Shown here one piece after another: positions 16,445 to 26,795 of a stretch of 46,344 nt of DNA (positions are counted from its first letter, which is position 1; every line of letters begins with the position of its first letter). The stretch is from a virus, in IMG/VR virus record IMGVR_UViG_3300009081_000004, positions 1 to 46,344 of that record. One strand, 5' to 3'. The position numbers and the translations under genes were made by a program. Under the pieces are notes generated by a model. The model saw only the letters and a program-made list of their open reading frames with translations, did no database searches and was not told where the DNA came from.

Positions 16445-16471
16445 CGCTATATTCCTTTCAAGGTACAAAAT

Positions 16472-16507
16472 AGAAAAAAGCCAGACAGTGTTGTCACTGT
16501 CTGGCTT
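16472..16507 (-). terminator. Leftward rho-independent terminator before the scaffold gene
   Basis: AGCCAGACAGTG (16479-16490) and CACTGTCTGGCT (16495-16506) form a perfect 12-bp stem with a 4-base loop, followed leftward by a T-run (16474-16479). It ends the transcript of the giant gene; scaffold and capsid genes then need readthrough or their own promoter. I could not identify a convincing promoter here. Confidence 0.85.
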
Positions 16508-16558
16508 CATTCACTTGGCTCGGGCTTGGGTCGCCCTGTTGCAATATTACCACAAACC

Positions 16559-19500
16559 TCACGGCGCAAACAACGACTGTGCTTGTTGTGGCTTCTGCAG
16601 AGCCAGTCCAACCAATCGCAGGAAGCTCTCGGGGCTGTTTGTTCCGAGTTGCGTTCCATAGCGCGAAGCCAAATATTCGATCTGGCTCTCCGCGGCGGCT
16701 GGCAGCCTCGTAAGTTCGCCACTCCAATAACCAACCAGAATCTCCTCCATCGCCGGACTCATATCCTGCCCTGCGATCTGCTTGATCTCGTCCCATGACG
16801 GCGCCTGCTCCGGCTGCAAAGAGGCGATCAGCGCCTCCTGCTCCTGGCTCAGGTTCTCAATGTCGTCCCGCAGCGTCACATATTCACGCTCCGGCAGCAT
16901 CCCAGCCACACGCACGAATTCCCGGTTGGCTTCCTCCGTCAATCGCTTCTTGTACTGAGTGGAGGCAGAAAGCCCCGGGTGAAGTTTGAAGAACATTTTG
17001 GCGTTTTTGGTCTGCCCCTGGATCTTCAAATCATAATATTCCTTCCAGAGCGTCGCGGTATCGCCGTACTTCTCTTTCACCGCCGCCCGCACTTTGCCGT
17101 CGTAGTAATATTCGATGTTGTCTATCGACCCGAAATACTTGAACGCCTCCGGGTTTTGCATGAGCAGTTCCTGGCGGCGCGTCAAGGCGGCGTTGATCTC
17201 GGGGTGGGCATCCTTGAAGTCATAAGCCGCCTCCACGCTGGTATCTTTCAGGTCATAGTAGGCGTCCACCTTATCCCAGATGTCTGAGCCGAGTTCGTTT
17301 TCCACCTGCGAGTAGATGGCTTTATTGGTGTCGCGCGCTTCATTCCAGCCCTGCCGTGTGGCAAGGTCCGGCATCTTGAGCAACGCCCCCGCATCCAAAA
17401 TATCCGCCATGAAGCGGCTCTTGTCCTGCTCGCTCCAGGTCGAGAAGTTGCCCTTGCTCTCGTAGAATTGGTCGATCAGGTGCTTGTCGGTGATGTACTG
17501 TCCGGGCGGAATGCGAGAGAGGACGTTATAGGCGTAGGCGCCGTCCCGGTCGTCCCCGCCGCGCTTACTGAGAAGGATCGCATCGGCAAACTGGTACTCT
17601 TCTTTCAGGCGGTCGAAGGCATCCCGGTACGCCTCAGGGCTGACCTGCTCGCGCAGCGCCAGCAGTTTGTAATATTTGGTGTAGAACTCATCCACCAGCA
17701 TATCGCCCTCAGTCCGGTTCTTATAACCCACGCCCAGGAAGTAGCTGAACATCTGCCCGCCGGCGCGCTCCGTGATCGCGTTCTGCATCGCCTGATCATA
17801 TAGATCGCCCTTGCGCTCCAAAAGCTGGTCGTAGGCTTTTTCCTTGATCGACGGGTCTTTCTCGATCATGCCTGCCAGCGCCCGCCCGACCCGCTTTTCC
17901 TCATACGGGTCCACGCCGCTGCCAAACACATTCACGAACGGGTCGAATTCGCCGTACTTCGTGCCCGGCAGCCTCGAGATATTCGGCATCAGGTCCACGC
18001 CGGTCTTCTCCTCCAGCACATTCAAGCCGGCTTTTATCTTCTCGGTCTGGGGGATCAACCTCCCGATCCACCTCTGCCCGGCTTCGTCTTCGCCCTTGCG
18101 GTACAGGTTGGCAGCTACCAGCCACTGCAAAGGCGTGAAGGTGTTGAAGCCAAATTTACCCAGGTCGTCCAGGGTGGAGGAGATCCAGTCGCCGCGCCGG
18201 TAGGGGTCGTTGAAATCCGTGCCGGTCAGCCCGTAAAGGGGGTTGAGGGTCGCTTCCAAATTGAAATACATCGGGCTATCCTGCATCCCCAGCAGCTTCC
18301 CAATTGGCACATTGTAGCGGTAGTATTCCGGCATGTCGGCGTGCGCCTTGCCGGCTGCGTCCTTCCACTTCGCATACGCCGAAAGAGTCCCCGGCGTGTC
18401 CATGGCTCGCTCCAGCCAGCGCCCATACGTGCGCGATGGCCAGTAATGGTATTGCAGGAACATGCCGAAGAACTTGTCGGCATAGGTCTTGTTATAGTCG
18501 TGCAGGATGAAATTGCGGGTCTCGTCGGCGATCGCCATGGCGGAGGCTCTCACCGTCACCATGCGTTTGTCCATCTCTTTTGAGAAAGCCGCGATCCCCG
18601 TCTCGGCCTCGTCTCCCAGGTTCGACACCGGCACCGTCTCGCCCCACTTCTTCACGGTGGTCGTTACAAACTCGTTGATCGCATCCCGCGCCCCGCCATT
18701 GAGGTTTTCGTGTAGCTGTCGGGCGGTGGTGGGGGTGGTAGATCCCACGTGCGGGGGAATGGGCTTGAGCCGCGCCCTCAAAGCCTGCACCGCCTCCTCG
18801 AAAGGCACATCGTCTATTGTCGCATAGGTATCCATTCCGCGCGCGGCGCGCTCCTTGTTCACAGCGTTGAAAAGGTGAGTTTTGCCGCCCTCGAAGTCCA
18901 CACCGGTCAAGTCCATCTGCGTCAGCTTTGTGCCCGAGGGTGCGCCCTCCAGTGGCTTCAAGGCAGCAGGGGAGATGTATTCCTCCCAATCCTTGATCTG
19001 TTTGCTCAGTTGCTCCAGTTGCGTCAGTTTCGGGTTGTCTGCCCCGCCGAAGTATTGCATCTTCACATCGTCCAGGGTTGTGCCCGAGACGCGCGCCATC
19101 TCCTCTAAAATCTCGTCCTGCTTCAAGATAAACGACTGGTTGTAATTGCGCCAGAATTTCCCTTGCGTGTCCTTCACCCACTTCCACGCCATCCGCTGGA
19201 AGGAACGCGTGTTCAACTGCGCCGGGTCCACGTCCGGGAAGGACTGCCGGAGCGAGACGCGCACCATATTGCCGTTCTCGTCCAGCACCGTCGCGCGCAC
19301 GCTGTCCCATAGTTCGGCGGCGGGCTTGCCCTTGCGGCTCTGCTGGTAGGCTCCCTCGTAGAAGTCGGTCGCCAGGTCGCGCGCACCCCCCACCACTTCG
19401 TTGAAATCCGTGTTTGTTTTGGTAAATAGATCGTCGAAGTGACGGAGTTGTGATTCCGGCAGCATCCGCGAGAGTTGCATTTTTAGGCTCTGCGCCACGT

Positions 19501-22138
19501 TCTGGTACGAAAGCCGCATCTGGTCGTAGAGTTCCGTGAGCGCCTTGAACTGGCTAACTTCCTCGCGCGGCAATACGTTGTCGTTGGCGATCGCCCGTTC
19601 GATCTGCACCACCGCCTCGCCCATCGGGTTCGTGTCACCCACCTGAGGCGGTTCGTCCGCCACGCGCCGCGCCAGGTCTTCCAACTGGTTCGAGAGTTTT
19701 TGCATCCTCTCCACGAACTCATCGGCGCTGCGGGAGGTCTTGCGGATCTCCTCCAGTTCGTCCAGCTTGTTCGTTTTCCTCAACCAGTCCTTGAAAGTCG
19801 GGTCCAGCGGCAACGAGCGGAAGACCTCGAACTGTCCGCTCTTTACTTCGTTCCTGAAAGTCTTGAGTGCGGCTTTGGTGTCGCCGTAGTTTTCGAGAAC
19901 CAACTGCTTCAAGCGGTTGCCGTATTCGGTGGGCAGGTTCGGCACATCCGGGATCGAGCCATAGCGCAGCATCTTCTCGATCTCGGTCTCCACCACATTG
20001 CGCACGATGATCGCGCTCTGCACCTGCTCGATCCGTTGTCCGGTAGCCAGGGCTCCAAATCCGGTCTGCCCCGCCTGCCCGGTCCCTTTCAAGGCCGTGG
20101 TGGGCACCGCGCCGCCGAGCAGCTTTTCGAGCTTCCCGATCTCGCGCGCTTCGATGTTCTTTGCAATCGCATCGCCCGCCAGAGGCACCGCCGCAGCCAG
20201 CCCCGCCTCCAGCGCTTCACCCGCCGCTTTGCCTCCCAGGTCGTGCCAGATCGTGAAGGTGTTGTTTTGCAGGTTGCGCAGGGCATAAGCCGGGGAGAGC
20301 CCCATATAGGTATTGGCGAAGAAAGACTGGAAGCCGCGGTAGACCTTATTCTCTGCCAGCGCCTCGTAGGTTTTGGTGGAGCGTTTCACCCAAGCGGGTA
20401 GCTTGCGGTATTGTTCGGCAAGCGCCAACTTGCGGGTGTAGTCGCCTTTCTTGATCTCGTCTCCCAGGTCTAAATTCTTCCCCAACGCCTTGATCTCGTC
20501 GGCGGCCTTGCGCATATCTCCTACAGACGGGAAGGCTTCATCCACCACTTTAAACAGTTTCTCTTCCACCACCTTCGCCAGTTCAGGCAGGTTGTCGCCA
20601 TACTTCTCCACCAGCGCCCCGATCTGCACTTCATCGTCCAGCCGGGAAAGGTAGCCAAGCGACCTCATCCCGCCCTCCGAGAAGGGCAGGTTGCCATACT
20701 GCTTCAAAACAGACACCGCCTCCGCCACAAGCTGCGGGTTGCTTGATGTAATATTCTTTGCGGCCTTCACAAACTCGCCCACATCGTCCCCATCCCGGAA
20801 GGTGGAGGCAACCGCCCGGAAGGCAGTCCCAACCGTTTTCCTCATCACATCGGCCTTCGCCGAAGCGTCTCCCGCAAAGAAGCCGTAGTCACTCGCCATC
20901 TTCTTCGCCGTCCGCCCCACGCTCTCGACGGAAGCTCTCAGCGCCCGCAGCGCAGCCGAGTCGTCCGCGGCCGTCGCCAGGGTTTGCAGGGTGCGCTCCA
21001 GTTCGGGCGTGGCAATTTTGGTAAAGAGGTCGGCGCTGGAGGCAAGCCGAGCCTTGCCGATATTCTTCAAGTGGAAGATCTCAGAAAGCCCCGGCACGCG
21101 CGCCACTGTTTTCCAGGGCAGGTTGAATAACACCTTTTGCGTAAAGGGGATTCGGATGGCAGTCTTTGCCTTGCCGAAATTCCCGATCACCCCCATGCCT
21201 AAATATGTTGTTGGGTCACCCAGGATCGAGCCGCCCAATTCCACCCAGGGGTTTTGCAACTCCAGTTCCAGAAGGTCCGGGTTCTCGCCCGCCTTCAGCC
21301 GCCTGAGGTATTCCTGTTTCTTGGCTTCGTCCCAGTACATGGTATAGACCATGTCGGAGCCTTTTTGGTAGTCCTTGATCGTTTTATAACTATCGGCAAG
21401 GTTCTTGCCGCTGGTCATCACACGCAGGGCGTTATAACCCATTACAACCGGGTTGAGCCTGAGCAGCGCGTTCGCGATCCCGCCGAATTTGGTGGAGTCG
21501 TCGAAGGCGGTCACGTCCGGCAGGAGGGAGGACGAATCGCCAATGTCGTCCATAGCCGTCAAGCCTGCCTGTCCTTTACGCATCCCCTTATCCACCAGCC
21601 CCAGCGCGTCCATCCCCACCGCGATCCCCTGCGAGCCGGCTTTGTAGAAATACTTGGCGCCCGCCTGAATAAACGATTTGGCTTCCTCGCCCTTCGTCTG
21701 CTCGAGGGGGTTGCCCTCCTCGTCCACTTCCATCCCAGTCATCCTCAGCGCCAGCGCGCTGCGCGCCACTTCTCTGGCTTTGACCCCAGTCCATTTGCCG
21801 AGCCACTTGTCCCAGCCGGTGATCTGGTTGAGCTGCGCGCCGCCTGACTTTGCGCCTTGCTCCAATAACTCCGCCTGTTTTTTGGAGGGCTTCGGCACGT
21901 AGAAATCCGGGTTGAAGATGTTGGCGTAGATCTTGCGGGCATAGCCCTGCAAGCCGGCGCCGTAGTAGGGTCGTTTGAAAGCATCCTCGCCGATCGCCAG
22001 GTAGGGCGGAGGCGGGTCGGTTTCTTCGGCTGCCTTCTGTCCGGCGAGCTGTTCCTGCTCGCGCGAAGGCTTACCCTGCCGCAGGCCGCTCAGGCTTTTA
22101 TTCGACATCAATCCGGCAAGGCGCGGGTCGGTGGGCAT
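16559..22138 (-). CDS. Giant virion protein, 1859 residues (probable ejection/internal protein)
   Basis: The largest gene, between a LysM-like gene and the scaffold. The protein is mostly helical with an N-terminal charged segment, Ala/Gly-rich amphipathic stretches (about residues 150-240 and 620-670), long coiled-coil-like regions in the middle, and a Tyr/Trp-rich segment near residues 1190-1330 (FLQYHYWPSRTYGRWLERA). No enzyme motif is evident. Its size and place among head genes fit an internal protein ejected with the DNA, as in T7 or N4, or a polyvalent protein with several hidden domains. The start shares one base with the stop of the upstream gene. Identity remains open. Confidence 0.7.
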   Translation of the reverse strand: MPTDPRLAGLMSNKSLSGLRQGKPSREQEQLAGQKAAEETDPPPPYLAIGEDAFKRPYYGAGLQGYARKIYANIFNPDFYVPKPSKKQAELLEQGAKSGGAQLNQITGWDKWLGKWTGVKAREVARSALALRMTGMEVDEEGNPLEQTKGEEAKSFIQAGAKYFYKAGSQGIAVGMDALGLVDKGMRKGQAGLTAMDDIGDSSSLLPDVTAFDDSTKFGGIANALLRLNPVVMGYNALRVMTSGKNLADSYKTIKDYQKGSDMVYTMYWDEAKKQEYLRRLKAGENPDLLELELQNPWVELGGSILGDPTTYLGMGVIGNFGKAKTAIRIPFTQKVLFNLPWKTVARVPGLSEIFHLKNIGKARLASSADLFTKIATPELERTLQTLATAADDSAALRALRASVESVGRTAKKMASDYGFFAGDASAKADVMRKTVGTAFRAVASTFRDGDDVGEFVKAAKNITSSNPQLVAEAVSVLKQYGNLPFSEGGMRSLGYLSRLDDEVQIGALVEKYGDNLPELAKVVEEKLFKVVDEAFPSVGDMRKAADEIKALGKNLDLGDEIKKGDYTRKLALAEQYRKLPAWVKRSTKTYEALAENKVYRGFQSFFANTYMGLSPAYALRNLQNNTFTIWHDLGGKAAGEALEAGLAAAVPLAGDAIAKNIEAREIGKLEKLLGGAVPTTALKGTGQAGQTGFGALATGQRIEQVQSAIIVRNVVETEIEKMLRYGSIPDVPNLPTEYGNRLKQLVLENYGDTKAALKTFRNEVKSGQFEVFRSLPLDPTFKDWLRKTNKLDELEEIRKTSRSADEFVERMQKLSNQLEDLARRVADEPPQVGDTNPMGEAVVQIERAIANDNVLPREEVSQFKALTELYDQMRLSYQNVAQSLKMQLSRMLPESQLRHFDDLFTKTNTDFNEVVGGARDLATDFYEGAYQQSRKGKPAAELWDSVRATVLDENGNMVRVSLRQSFPDVDPAQLNTRSFQRMAWKWVKDTQGKFWRNYNQSFILKQDEILEEMARVSGTTLDDVKMQYFGGADNPKLTQLEQLSKQIKDWEEYISPAALKPLEGAPSGTKLTQMDLTGVDFEGGKTHLFNAVNKERAARGMDTYATIDDVPFEEAVQALRARLKPIPPHVGSTTPTTARQLHENLNGGARDAINEFVTTTVKKWGETVPVSNLGDEAETGIAAFSKEMDKRMVTVRASAMAIADETRNFILHDYNKTYADKFFGMFLQYHYWPSRTYGRWLERAMDTPGTLSAYAKWKDAAGKAHADMPEYYRYNVPIGKLLGMQDSPMYFNLEATLNPLYGLTGTDFNDPYRRGDWISSTLDDLGKFGFNTFTPLQWLVAANLYRKGEDEAGQRWIGRLIPQTEKIKAGLNVLEEKTGVDLMPNISRLPGTKYGEFDPFVNVFGSGVDPYEEKRVGRALAGMIEKDPSIKEKAYDQLLERKGDLYDQAMQNAITERAGGQMFSYFLGVGYKNRTEGDMLVDEFYTKYYKLLALREQVSPEAYRDAFDRLKEEYQFADAILLSKRGGDDRDGAYAYNVLSRIPPGQYITDKHLIDQFYESKGNFSTWSEQDKSRFMADILDAGALLKMPDLATRQGWNEARDTNKAIYSQVENELGSDIWDKVDAYYDLKDTSVEAAYDFKDAHPEINAALTRRQELLMQNPEAFKYFGSIDNIEYYYDGKVRAAVKEKYGDTATLWKEYYDLKIQGQTKNAKMFFKLHPGLSASTQYKKRLTEEANREFVRVAGMLPEREYVTLRDDIENLSQEQEALIASLQPEQAPSWDEIKQIAGQDMSPAMEEILVGYWSGELTRLPAAAESQIEYLASRYGTQLGTNSPESFLRLVGLALQKPQQAQSLFAP

Positions 22139-23055
22139 TAGGATCCTAAAATAACGCTCAGGGTGGTGGTGGCGCTGTCGCCGCGCACCTGGGCGGCAAG
22201 TTCTGCGGCTTGCTGGGCAGCCAGGATCGCGGCATCTGCGGCTTGCTGGGCAGCGATCTGTTCGGCGCTCGGTGCATAAAGCTGTCGATCCCTTTCCCGG
22301 TTGCGGTAGCGCCGCTTGGCTTGCCTGTATTTGCTCTGTCCGGGCTGGGCGTAATACAGCCGCCCGTTCTTGTCAGAGAGCAGCAGGCGCTTGGAGCCAT
22401 CCTTGAGGGTGATGTTCTGCCCCACAAAAGGCGCGGTCTTTTCGTCCACGTAATAATGTCCCGGCGTGCCCGCCAGTGGGTCGTTGGAGAACGCTTCCGC
22501 CTGCGCGCCTCCCACCATTGCCTTCTGCACCAGCGCCGGGTCTGCGCCCTGCGAGATCAGGAAGTTGATCACGTTCTGGTTGAGGCCGGCCGGCAGGGTG
22601 CCGGTCGTCGCAAACTGGTTTAGGGCAGCGTCCGCGTTCAGAGCCTGCGCTCCGGCGCGCTGGGCGTAGTCGGTATAGGGGGTGTTCCCGGCAGGTTTGG
22701 CGGGTGTCTTGCCTGAAACCCTTGCAAGCCATTCGTTTGCCTGTGCGTTGGGAGTGACGGGCGGGGCAGCCGCGCGCCGAAGAGTAGCTGTGCCGCTGGC
22801 GCCGCCTGTCCCTGAGGCAAGGTTAGTCGGTCTCGGGATGACCGCTTGCTCAAACGAAGCCACCGCCCCCGGGTCTGTTCCGAGTGCAGAGGCCCCGGTC
22901 AGTGTGCCCGAGGGCACATTAATAAACTGTCCCTGGCTCAGGCTTTGAACGTATGGGTTTGCCGCTCTCAGCGCCTGGTAATCCACTCCCAGGTTGGCGG
23001 AGAGCGTCAGGAAGTCCTTGTCGTCCGCTGATACCTGATACGGTTTGTCGGGCAT
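22138..23055 (-). CDS. LysM-like domain virion protein
   Basis: A 305-residue protein (ATG at 23055, two codons after a GTG). Residues 1-50 read as a LysM peptidoglycan-binding motif (PYQVSADDKDFLTLSANLGVDYQALRAANP ... LSQGQFINVPSG). A long Ala/Gly/Pro linker follows, then a small domain (about 185-235) and a C-terminal Ala/Gln-rich helix. It lies between portal and giant protein and may help the internal virion proteins pass the cell wall. The LysM call is from pattern; no hydrolase motif is visible. Confidence 0.6.
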   Translation of the reverse strand: MPDKPYQVSADDKDFLTLSANLGVDYQALRAANPYVQSLSQGQFINVPSGTLTGASALGTDPGAVASFEQAVIPRPTNLASGTGGASGTATLRRAAAPPVTPNAQANEWLARVSGKTPAKPAGNTPYTDYAQRAGAQALNADAALNQFATTGTLPAGLNQNVINFLISQGADPALVQKAMVGGAQAEAFSNDPLAGTPGHYYVDEKTAPFVGQNITLKDGSKRLLLSDKNGRLYYAQPGQSKYRQAKRRYRNRERDRQLYAPSAEQIAAQQAADAAILAAQQAAELAAQVRGDSATTTLSVILGS

Positions 23056-23140
23056 TTTCACCTTCCAGTTCTTCGATCAATCCCCGAAGCCAGACCTCCG
23101 CTTCGAGTTCCATAAGAGCAAGCCATAGGTCGAGGTTCAT
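22919..23140 (-). CDS. Possible small helical protein between portal and LysM gene
   Basis: A 73-residue frame starting at a TAATG overlap with the portal stop. Its first 29 residues are acidic and helical (MNLDLWLALMELEAEVWLRG...) and fill the only gap between the portal and LysM-like genes. The remaining part overlaps the LysM-like gene in another frame and looks less natural. It may be real and short, or merely the leader that couples the two genes. Confidence 0.35.
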   Translation of the reverse strand: MNLDLWLALMELEAEVWLRGLIEELEGENARQTVSGISGRQGLPDALRQPGSGLPGAESGKPIRSKPEPGTVY

Positions 23141-25035
23141 TATGCCGCCACATCCTCGCCGGTCCTGTCCATCCCGGTCATCTGCTCGCGCCCCATCCCC
23201 GGCGCGCCTTCCATCGGCGGCATCCCGCCTTCCGCCGGATTCATTCCACTCCCGCCCATCCCGCTAAATGGGGTAGGGGAGGGTTCGCCTCCCGGCGCGC
23301 CCTGTCCGGCTTGTGCGGCTTGCGCCTGCTCCATCTTTTGCTGTTCGAGGGCGGCGAGTTTCTGCTGCGTCGCCACCTGCACGTCTGCCTGCGCCTGAGC
23401 GTTGAACTTCGTGATCAGCGCGTTCACCTTGCCGTCCTTCAGCATCTCTTTGGCGCGCTTGTCCTTTTGCAGGGCGGCGTGCGACACGTTCATCATCTCC
23501 AGCGCCTCTTCCATGCTCATGCCCAGCCCCACCAGCTTCTCCACAATGTTCATCTGCTGCATCTTGTCGGTCGGGGTCTCCGGCGTGATCGTACACTTGA
23601 TGAACGTCCGGTATAAGTCGTAGTCGTTCTCGCCGATCTGGATCTCCTCCCCCCTTGGAAGTTCCGTGTTCATCACCTTTGCCGGCTCCTCCCTCCAGGC
23701 CTGGATCGGGATTTTTGTGAACTTCGCCCACTCACAAAAAAGATAAACCTCATCTGCAATGGTGTCCTGGATGATGTTCTTCTGCGGGTTGAGTTTCCCC
23801 ATCTCCACCTGCACAATGGCGTTCATGGTGGAAAAGGCAGTGTTGGAATATCGGCTCAGGTTCCCGATCGCGCTGGCTGAGGTCGTGCCCTGCAAAGACT
23901 GCTCAATGGCTCCCAGCACCTGGAAGGACTGCGGGTCCACAGTGGTCGGTTGCGGGCGCACCACATCCACGTTCGGCGGCAGGGCTTTTGCGCCGCCCGA
24001 GCCGTCGTCGGCGGGGGCCTGGTCCTGCGTGCCGGGTCCGCGGTAGAACTCGCGCGTCTCCCGCACCCGCCGGATGATGTCAGAAAACACCAGCGAGCGC
24101 ACCAGGACCGAATTTTGCCAGAGTTCATGCCAGTGAGCCGAGGCGAGCATCGGGTGGTATTTGTACTTCGGGTCCACTTCCACTTCGCTCGCGCCGCCTC
24201 GCACTGTGTAAGGCAGGAAGGGGATTTTGTTCTCGGTGTCCACGAAAATAAAATCGTCCGCTCCACCGCCGGCCTCGTCCACGGTCTCATCGCCCGCCAA
24301 ATGTCCATAGTCCAGGCGCTTGTCGTCGTCGGTGTACTGGTAGAGCATGAAGCGCAGTTCGGAATATTCCTCGTTCCCGGCTTCTTCCTTCACCGCCTGG
24401 ATCGTTGCCTTGATCTTCCGTCCCTCCTTGTTGGTGCCGGCCAGCGATTCGTAGTAATCCAGCACCTCCGAAAGCGGCAGGTTGCGCGCCGAGAGAACAC
24501 AGAACGCGCCGGAGGTGGATGAGATCTGAGTATGGATGTTGTGCGGCGGGATGACCGTGATCGGGAAGCGCCCGAGGCGGGCCGCGCGCTTGTTGGCTTT
24601 ACTCCACTTGCTCTTGTCCTTCGGCAGCCAGAACATCAGGTCGTCCACCCGGGTCACACACAGGTCATAGCGCAGCGCCGAGTGCGAGATATCCCAGATC
24701 TTGCGAGACGGTCCGCGCATGTTGGCTTTCTCCCAATTCCACTGCAAGGCCTGCTCCATGCGGTTGGCAGACACAAACTCCGCCTCGGCATCCCCCAGCG
24801 GGGTCACATCCAGCCGCATCCGCGAGTTCGCAAGCGCCACGGTGGCATTGTACAGGGCGTCGTGCGGGCTTGAGTCCTTGATCAGCCGCACGTCGTCCAG
24901 GTCCTGCAACTGCGCCGGCAGGGCGATCTCTCCGTGGAACATCTTATCCACCTGGTAGAAGATGTCGTAGGAGTCAGAATCGTTCGCCATCATCTCGGCG
25001 ATCTTGCCGCGGTAGTATTCAAAGGTTCTTGGCAT
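23140..25035 (-). CDS. Portal protein
   Basis: A 631-residue protein directly after the large terminase (TAA then ATG). Helical N-terminal segment, mixed central wing and stem regions, and a C-terminal Gln/Ala-rich coiled-coil followed by a Gly/Pro/Met-rich tail (from about residue 555) are typical of podovirus-size portals. It would form the ring at the packaging vertex and dock terminase and adaptor. Assigned from order terminase-portal-scaffold-capsid and architecture. Confidence 0.75.
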   Translation of the reverse strand: MPRTFEYYRGKIAEMMANDSDSYDIFYQVDKMFHGEIALPAQLQDLDDVRLIKDSSPHDALYNATVALANSRMRLDVTPLGDAEAEFVSANRMEQALQWNWEKANMRGPSRKIWDISHSALRYDLCVTRVDDLMFWLPKDKSKWSKANKRAARLGRFPITVIPPHNIHTQISSTSGAFCVLSARNLPLSEVLDYYESLAGTNKEGRKIKATIQAVKEEAGNEEYSELRFMLYQYTDDDKRLDYGHLAGDETVDEAGGGADDFIFVDTENKIPFLPYTVRGGASEVEVDPKYKYHPMLASAHWHELWQNSVLVRSLVFSDIIRRVRETREFYRGPGTQDQAPADDGSGGAKALPPNVDVVRPQPTTVDPQSFQVLGAIEQSLQGTTSASAIGNLSRYSNTAFSTMNAIVQVEMGKLNPQKNIIQDTIADEVYLFCEWAKFTKIPIQAWREEPAKVMNTELPRGEEIQIGENDYDLYRTFIKCTITPETPTDKMQQMNIVEKLVGLGMSMEEALEMMNVSHAALQKDKRAKEMLKDGKVNALITKFNAQAQADVQVATQQKLAALEQQKMEQAQAAQAGQGAPGGEPSPTPFSGMGGSGMNPAEGGMPPMEGAPGMGREQMTGMDRTGEDVAA

Positions 25036-26766
25036 TTACCCTCTCCATTCGTTCCAGTGGATACGCGGAGGGCGGAAGCTATTTGCGCCCAGCCTGGTCC
25101 TCTGGAACAACTGTTCGGTCATCTGGTCATTGGCGCTATTGACCGCCCGAGCCCGCACGTCGAAGTAACCATACAGCAGCGCCACCAGGGCGTCCGCCAC
25201 ATCCCACTCCGGCGCCAGCGGGCTCGAGATATTGGGGTAGCGGTTCAGGTAATTGCGCAGGACGTTCAGGATCGGGATATCCTCGTCCGAAATGAAGAAG
25301 AAGCCCGAGGCGAGCAGCGGCTGCAAAAAGGTATACTGCCGGTCGCCCTTCTTCTCGTTCGGCAACTGCTTGCTCTCGATCGGGTTGATCCGCACGCCCG
25401 GGTTCTGCTGCACCATCTGCACAAAGAGCGCCCCGCCGCCGTAGGTCTCGCACCAGGCCCGGTTGAAGTTCGGATAGGTCCGCTGGGTCTGCACCACATA
25501 ACCCATGCCGGCGCTCGCCGAACACTTCTCAAGTATCCCCCCCGAGACGCACACGCCACCCATCGGGATCCGCAATCCATACAACATGCAGAAGTGCGAC
25601 GTGCCGCCTTCCTTCTTGTCCGAGTAGACCGGGTCGATCCCGGCGTCCATCAGCCATTCCGTTTTACGGATCGTCTCATGCCCGATCGTGTAATACTTGT
25701 AGACCGCCCCGGCGCGCCCGGCTTTGTCGTCCAGAAGGAACATTTGCCAGAACCTCTTCGGGTTCATCTGCTGGCTGTTCCAGATCCGCACCACTGCCTC
25801 CATGGTGTAGACCTCGGGCCAGGTCAATTTCACGCGGCGGTTCAGCGGCTCGAACATTTCCCCTTCCGGGTCGTCTGTAAAGATCGGGATCTTCACCAGC
25901 TCGAGTAGTCCCGTCCCCAGCATGAAGGCATACACATCGTTGTCACTGTCCCACGGCGTACACACCACTGCAAACGTCATGGGGCGCTTCGGGTCGGTCC
26001 AGGTCGGCAGTACATTGCCGTCGAACATATCCACCACGTTCTTCATCTCGGTCGCGCTTTTGGTATTCTTCTCGTCGTGCAGGTCGTCGAACCATTCGCC
26101 GTTCGTGGGGTGTAAGCCGATCAGCATCCCGCTTTCAATTCCCGCACACACCAGGCTCGCCTCTGAGGTATGGTCGGCGAAACACATCTCCCGCCAGCGG
26201 CTATACCCGCCCTCGGCGTTCACAATATTCGTATCCTGCACAAAGAAGCCCGCCTTCTTGCTCCAGCCGGCTTTCTCGTCCGGGATCACATTGGGAAAGC
26301 ACGCCTTCCAGGCGAAACTATTCTCGATGATCATGGCAATCGCATCGCCCGATTCCTGCGCCTTCGTGTCGTTGATCCGAATGAATGCCATCGAGCCGAC
26401 CGGGTTGTTCCCCAGAAGCAGCAGCACCCAGACCAGCAGATCCGTAGACTTGCCAATGCCGCGCCACGCCTGCACCATCACACCCTTTTTCTCTTTGTAC
26501 GCCTTTAGCAACCCACGCAGGATCGGCATGTGCGACTTCGGATACTCCCGCCGGGTAAGACACCAATATAAATTCTTGTAGCCCGGCTCAGAAATCTCAC
26601 GCGCCAGCGTCCCGCGCGCCCTCAGAACCTCCCGCTCCCGCTCGCTCGCCGGCGCATCTGCCCAGGCTTTCAACAGGTCGGCAACCGGAACGTTCCCCGC
26701 CTCCTTCTGGATCATTTCGATCAGCTTTTCGGTAGGAATGTTCGAAAGGTCGGAATAGTCGATCAC
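25036..26766 (-). CDS. terL: Terminase large subunit
   Basis: A 576-residue packaging ATPase-nuclease. Walker A is in AWRGIGKST (about 100-108) and the Walker B-like acidic motif in EWFDDLHDE (about 224-232). The C-terminal half has nuclease-type acidic segments (DAGIDPVYSD near 372 and DVADALVALLYG near the end). It couples ATP use to DNA translocation into the head through the portal. The start is GTG at 26766, overlapping the stop of an 11-codon frame (26763-26798, MNKELDREIDA) that follows the ribosome site CAGGAAGCG; this mini-frame may serve only to couple translation. Confidence 0.88.
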   Translation of the reverse strand: MIDYSDLSNIPTEKLIEMIQKEAGNVPVADLLKAWADAPASEREREVLRARGTLAREISEPGYKNLYWCLTRREYPKSHMPILRGLLKAYKEKKGVMVQAWRGIGKSTDLLVWVLLLLGNNPVGSMAFIRINDTKAQESGDAIAMIIENSFAWKACFPNVIPDEKAGWSKKAGFFVQDTNIVNAEGGYSRWREMCFADHTSEASLVCAGIESGMLIGLHPTNGEWFDDLHDEKNTKSATEMKNVVDMFDGNVLPTWTDPKRPMTFAVVCTPWDSDNDVYAFMLGTGLLELVKIPIFTDDPEGEMFEPLNRRVKLTWPEVYTMEAVVRIWNSQQMNPKRFWQMFLLDDKAGRAGAVYKYYTIGHETIRKTEWLMDAGIDPVYSDKKEGGTSHFCMLYGLRIPMGGVCVSGGILEKCSASAGMGYVVQTQRTYPNFNRAWCETYGGGALFVQMVQQNPGVRINPIESKQLPNEKKGDRQYTFLQPLLASGFFFISDEDIPILNVLRNYLNRYPNISSPLAPEWDVADALVALLYGYFDVRARAVNSANDQMTEQLFQRTRLGANSFRPPRIHWNEWRG

Positions 26767-26795
26767 GCGTCGATCTCCCTGTCAAGTTCTTTGTT

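Noticed and set aside
18492-19310. A 272-residue minus-strand frame inside the giant gene
   Set aside because: It lies in another frame of the 1859-residue gene, with Gly/Arg/Ala-rich composition and no start signal.
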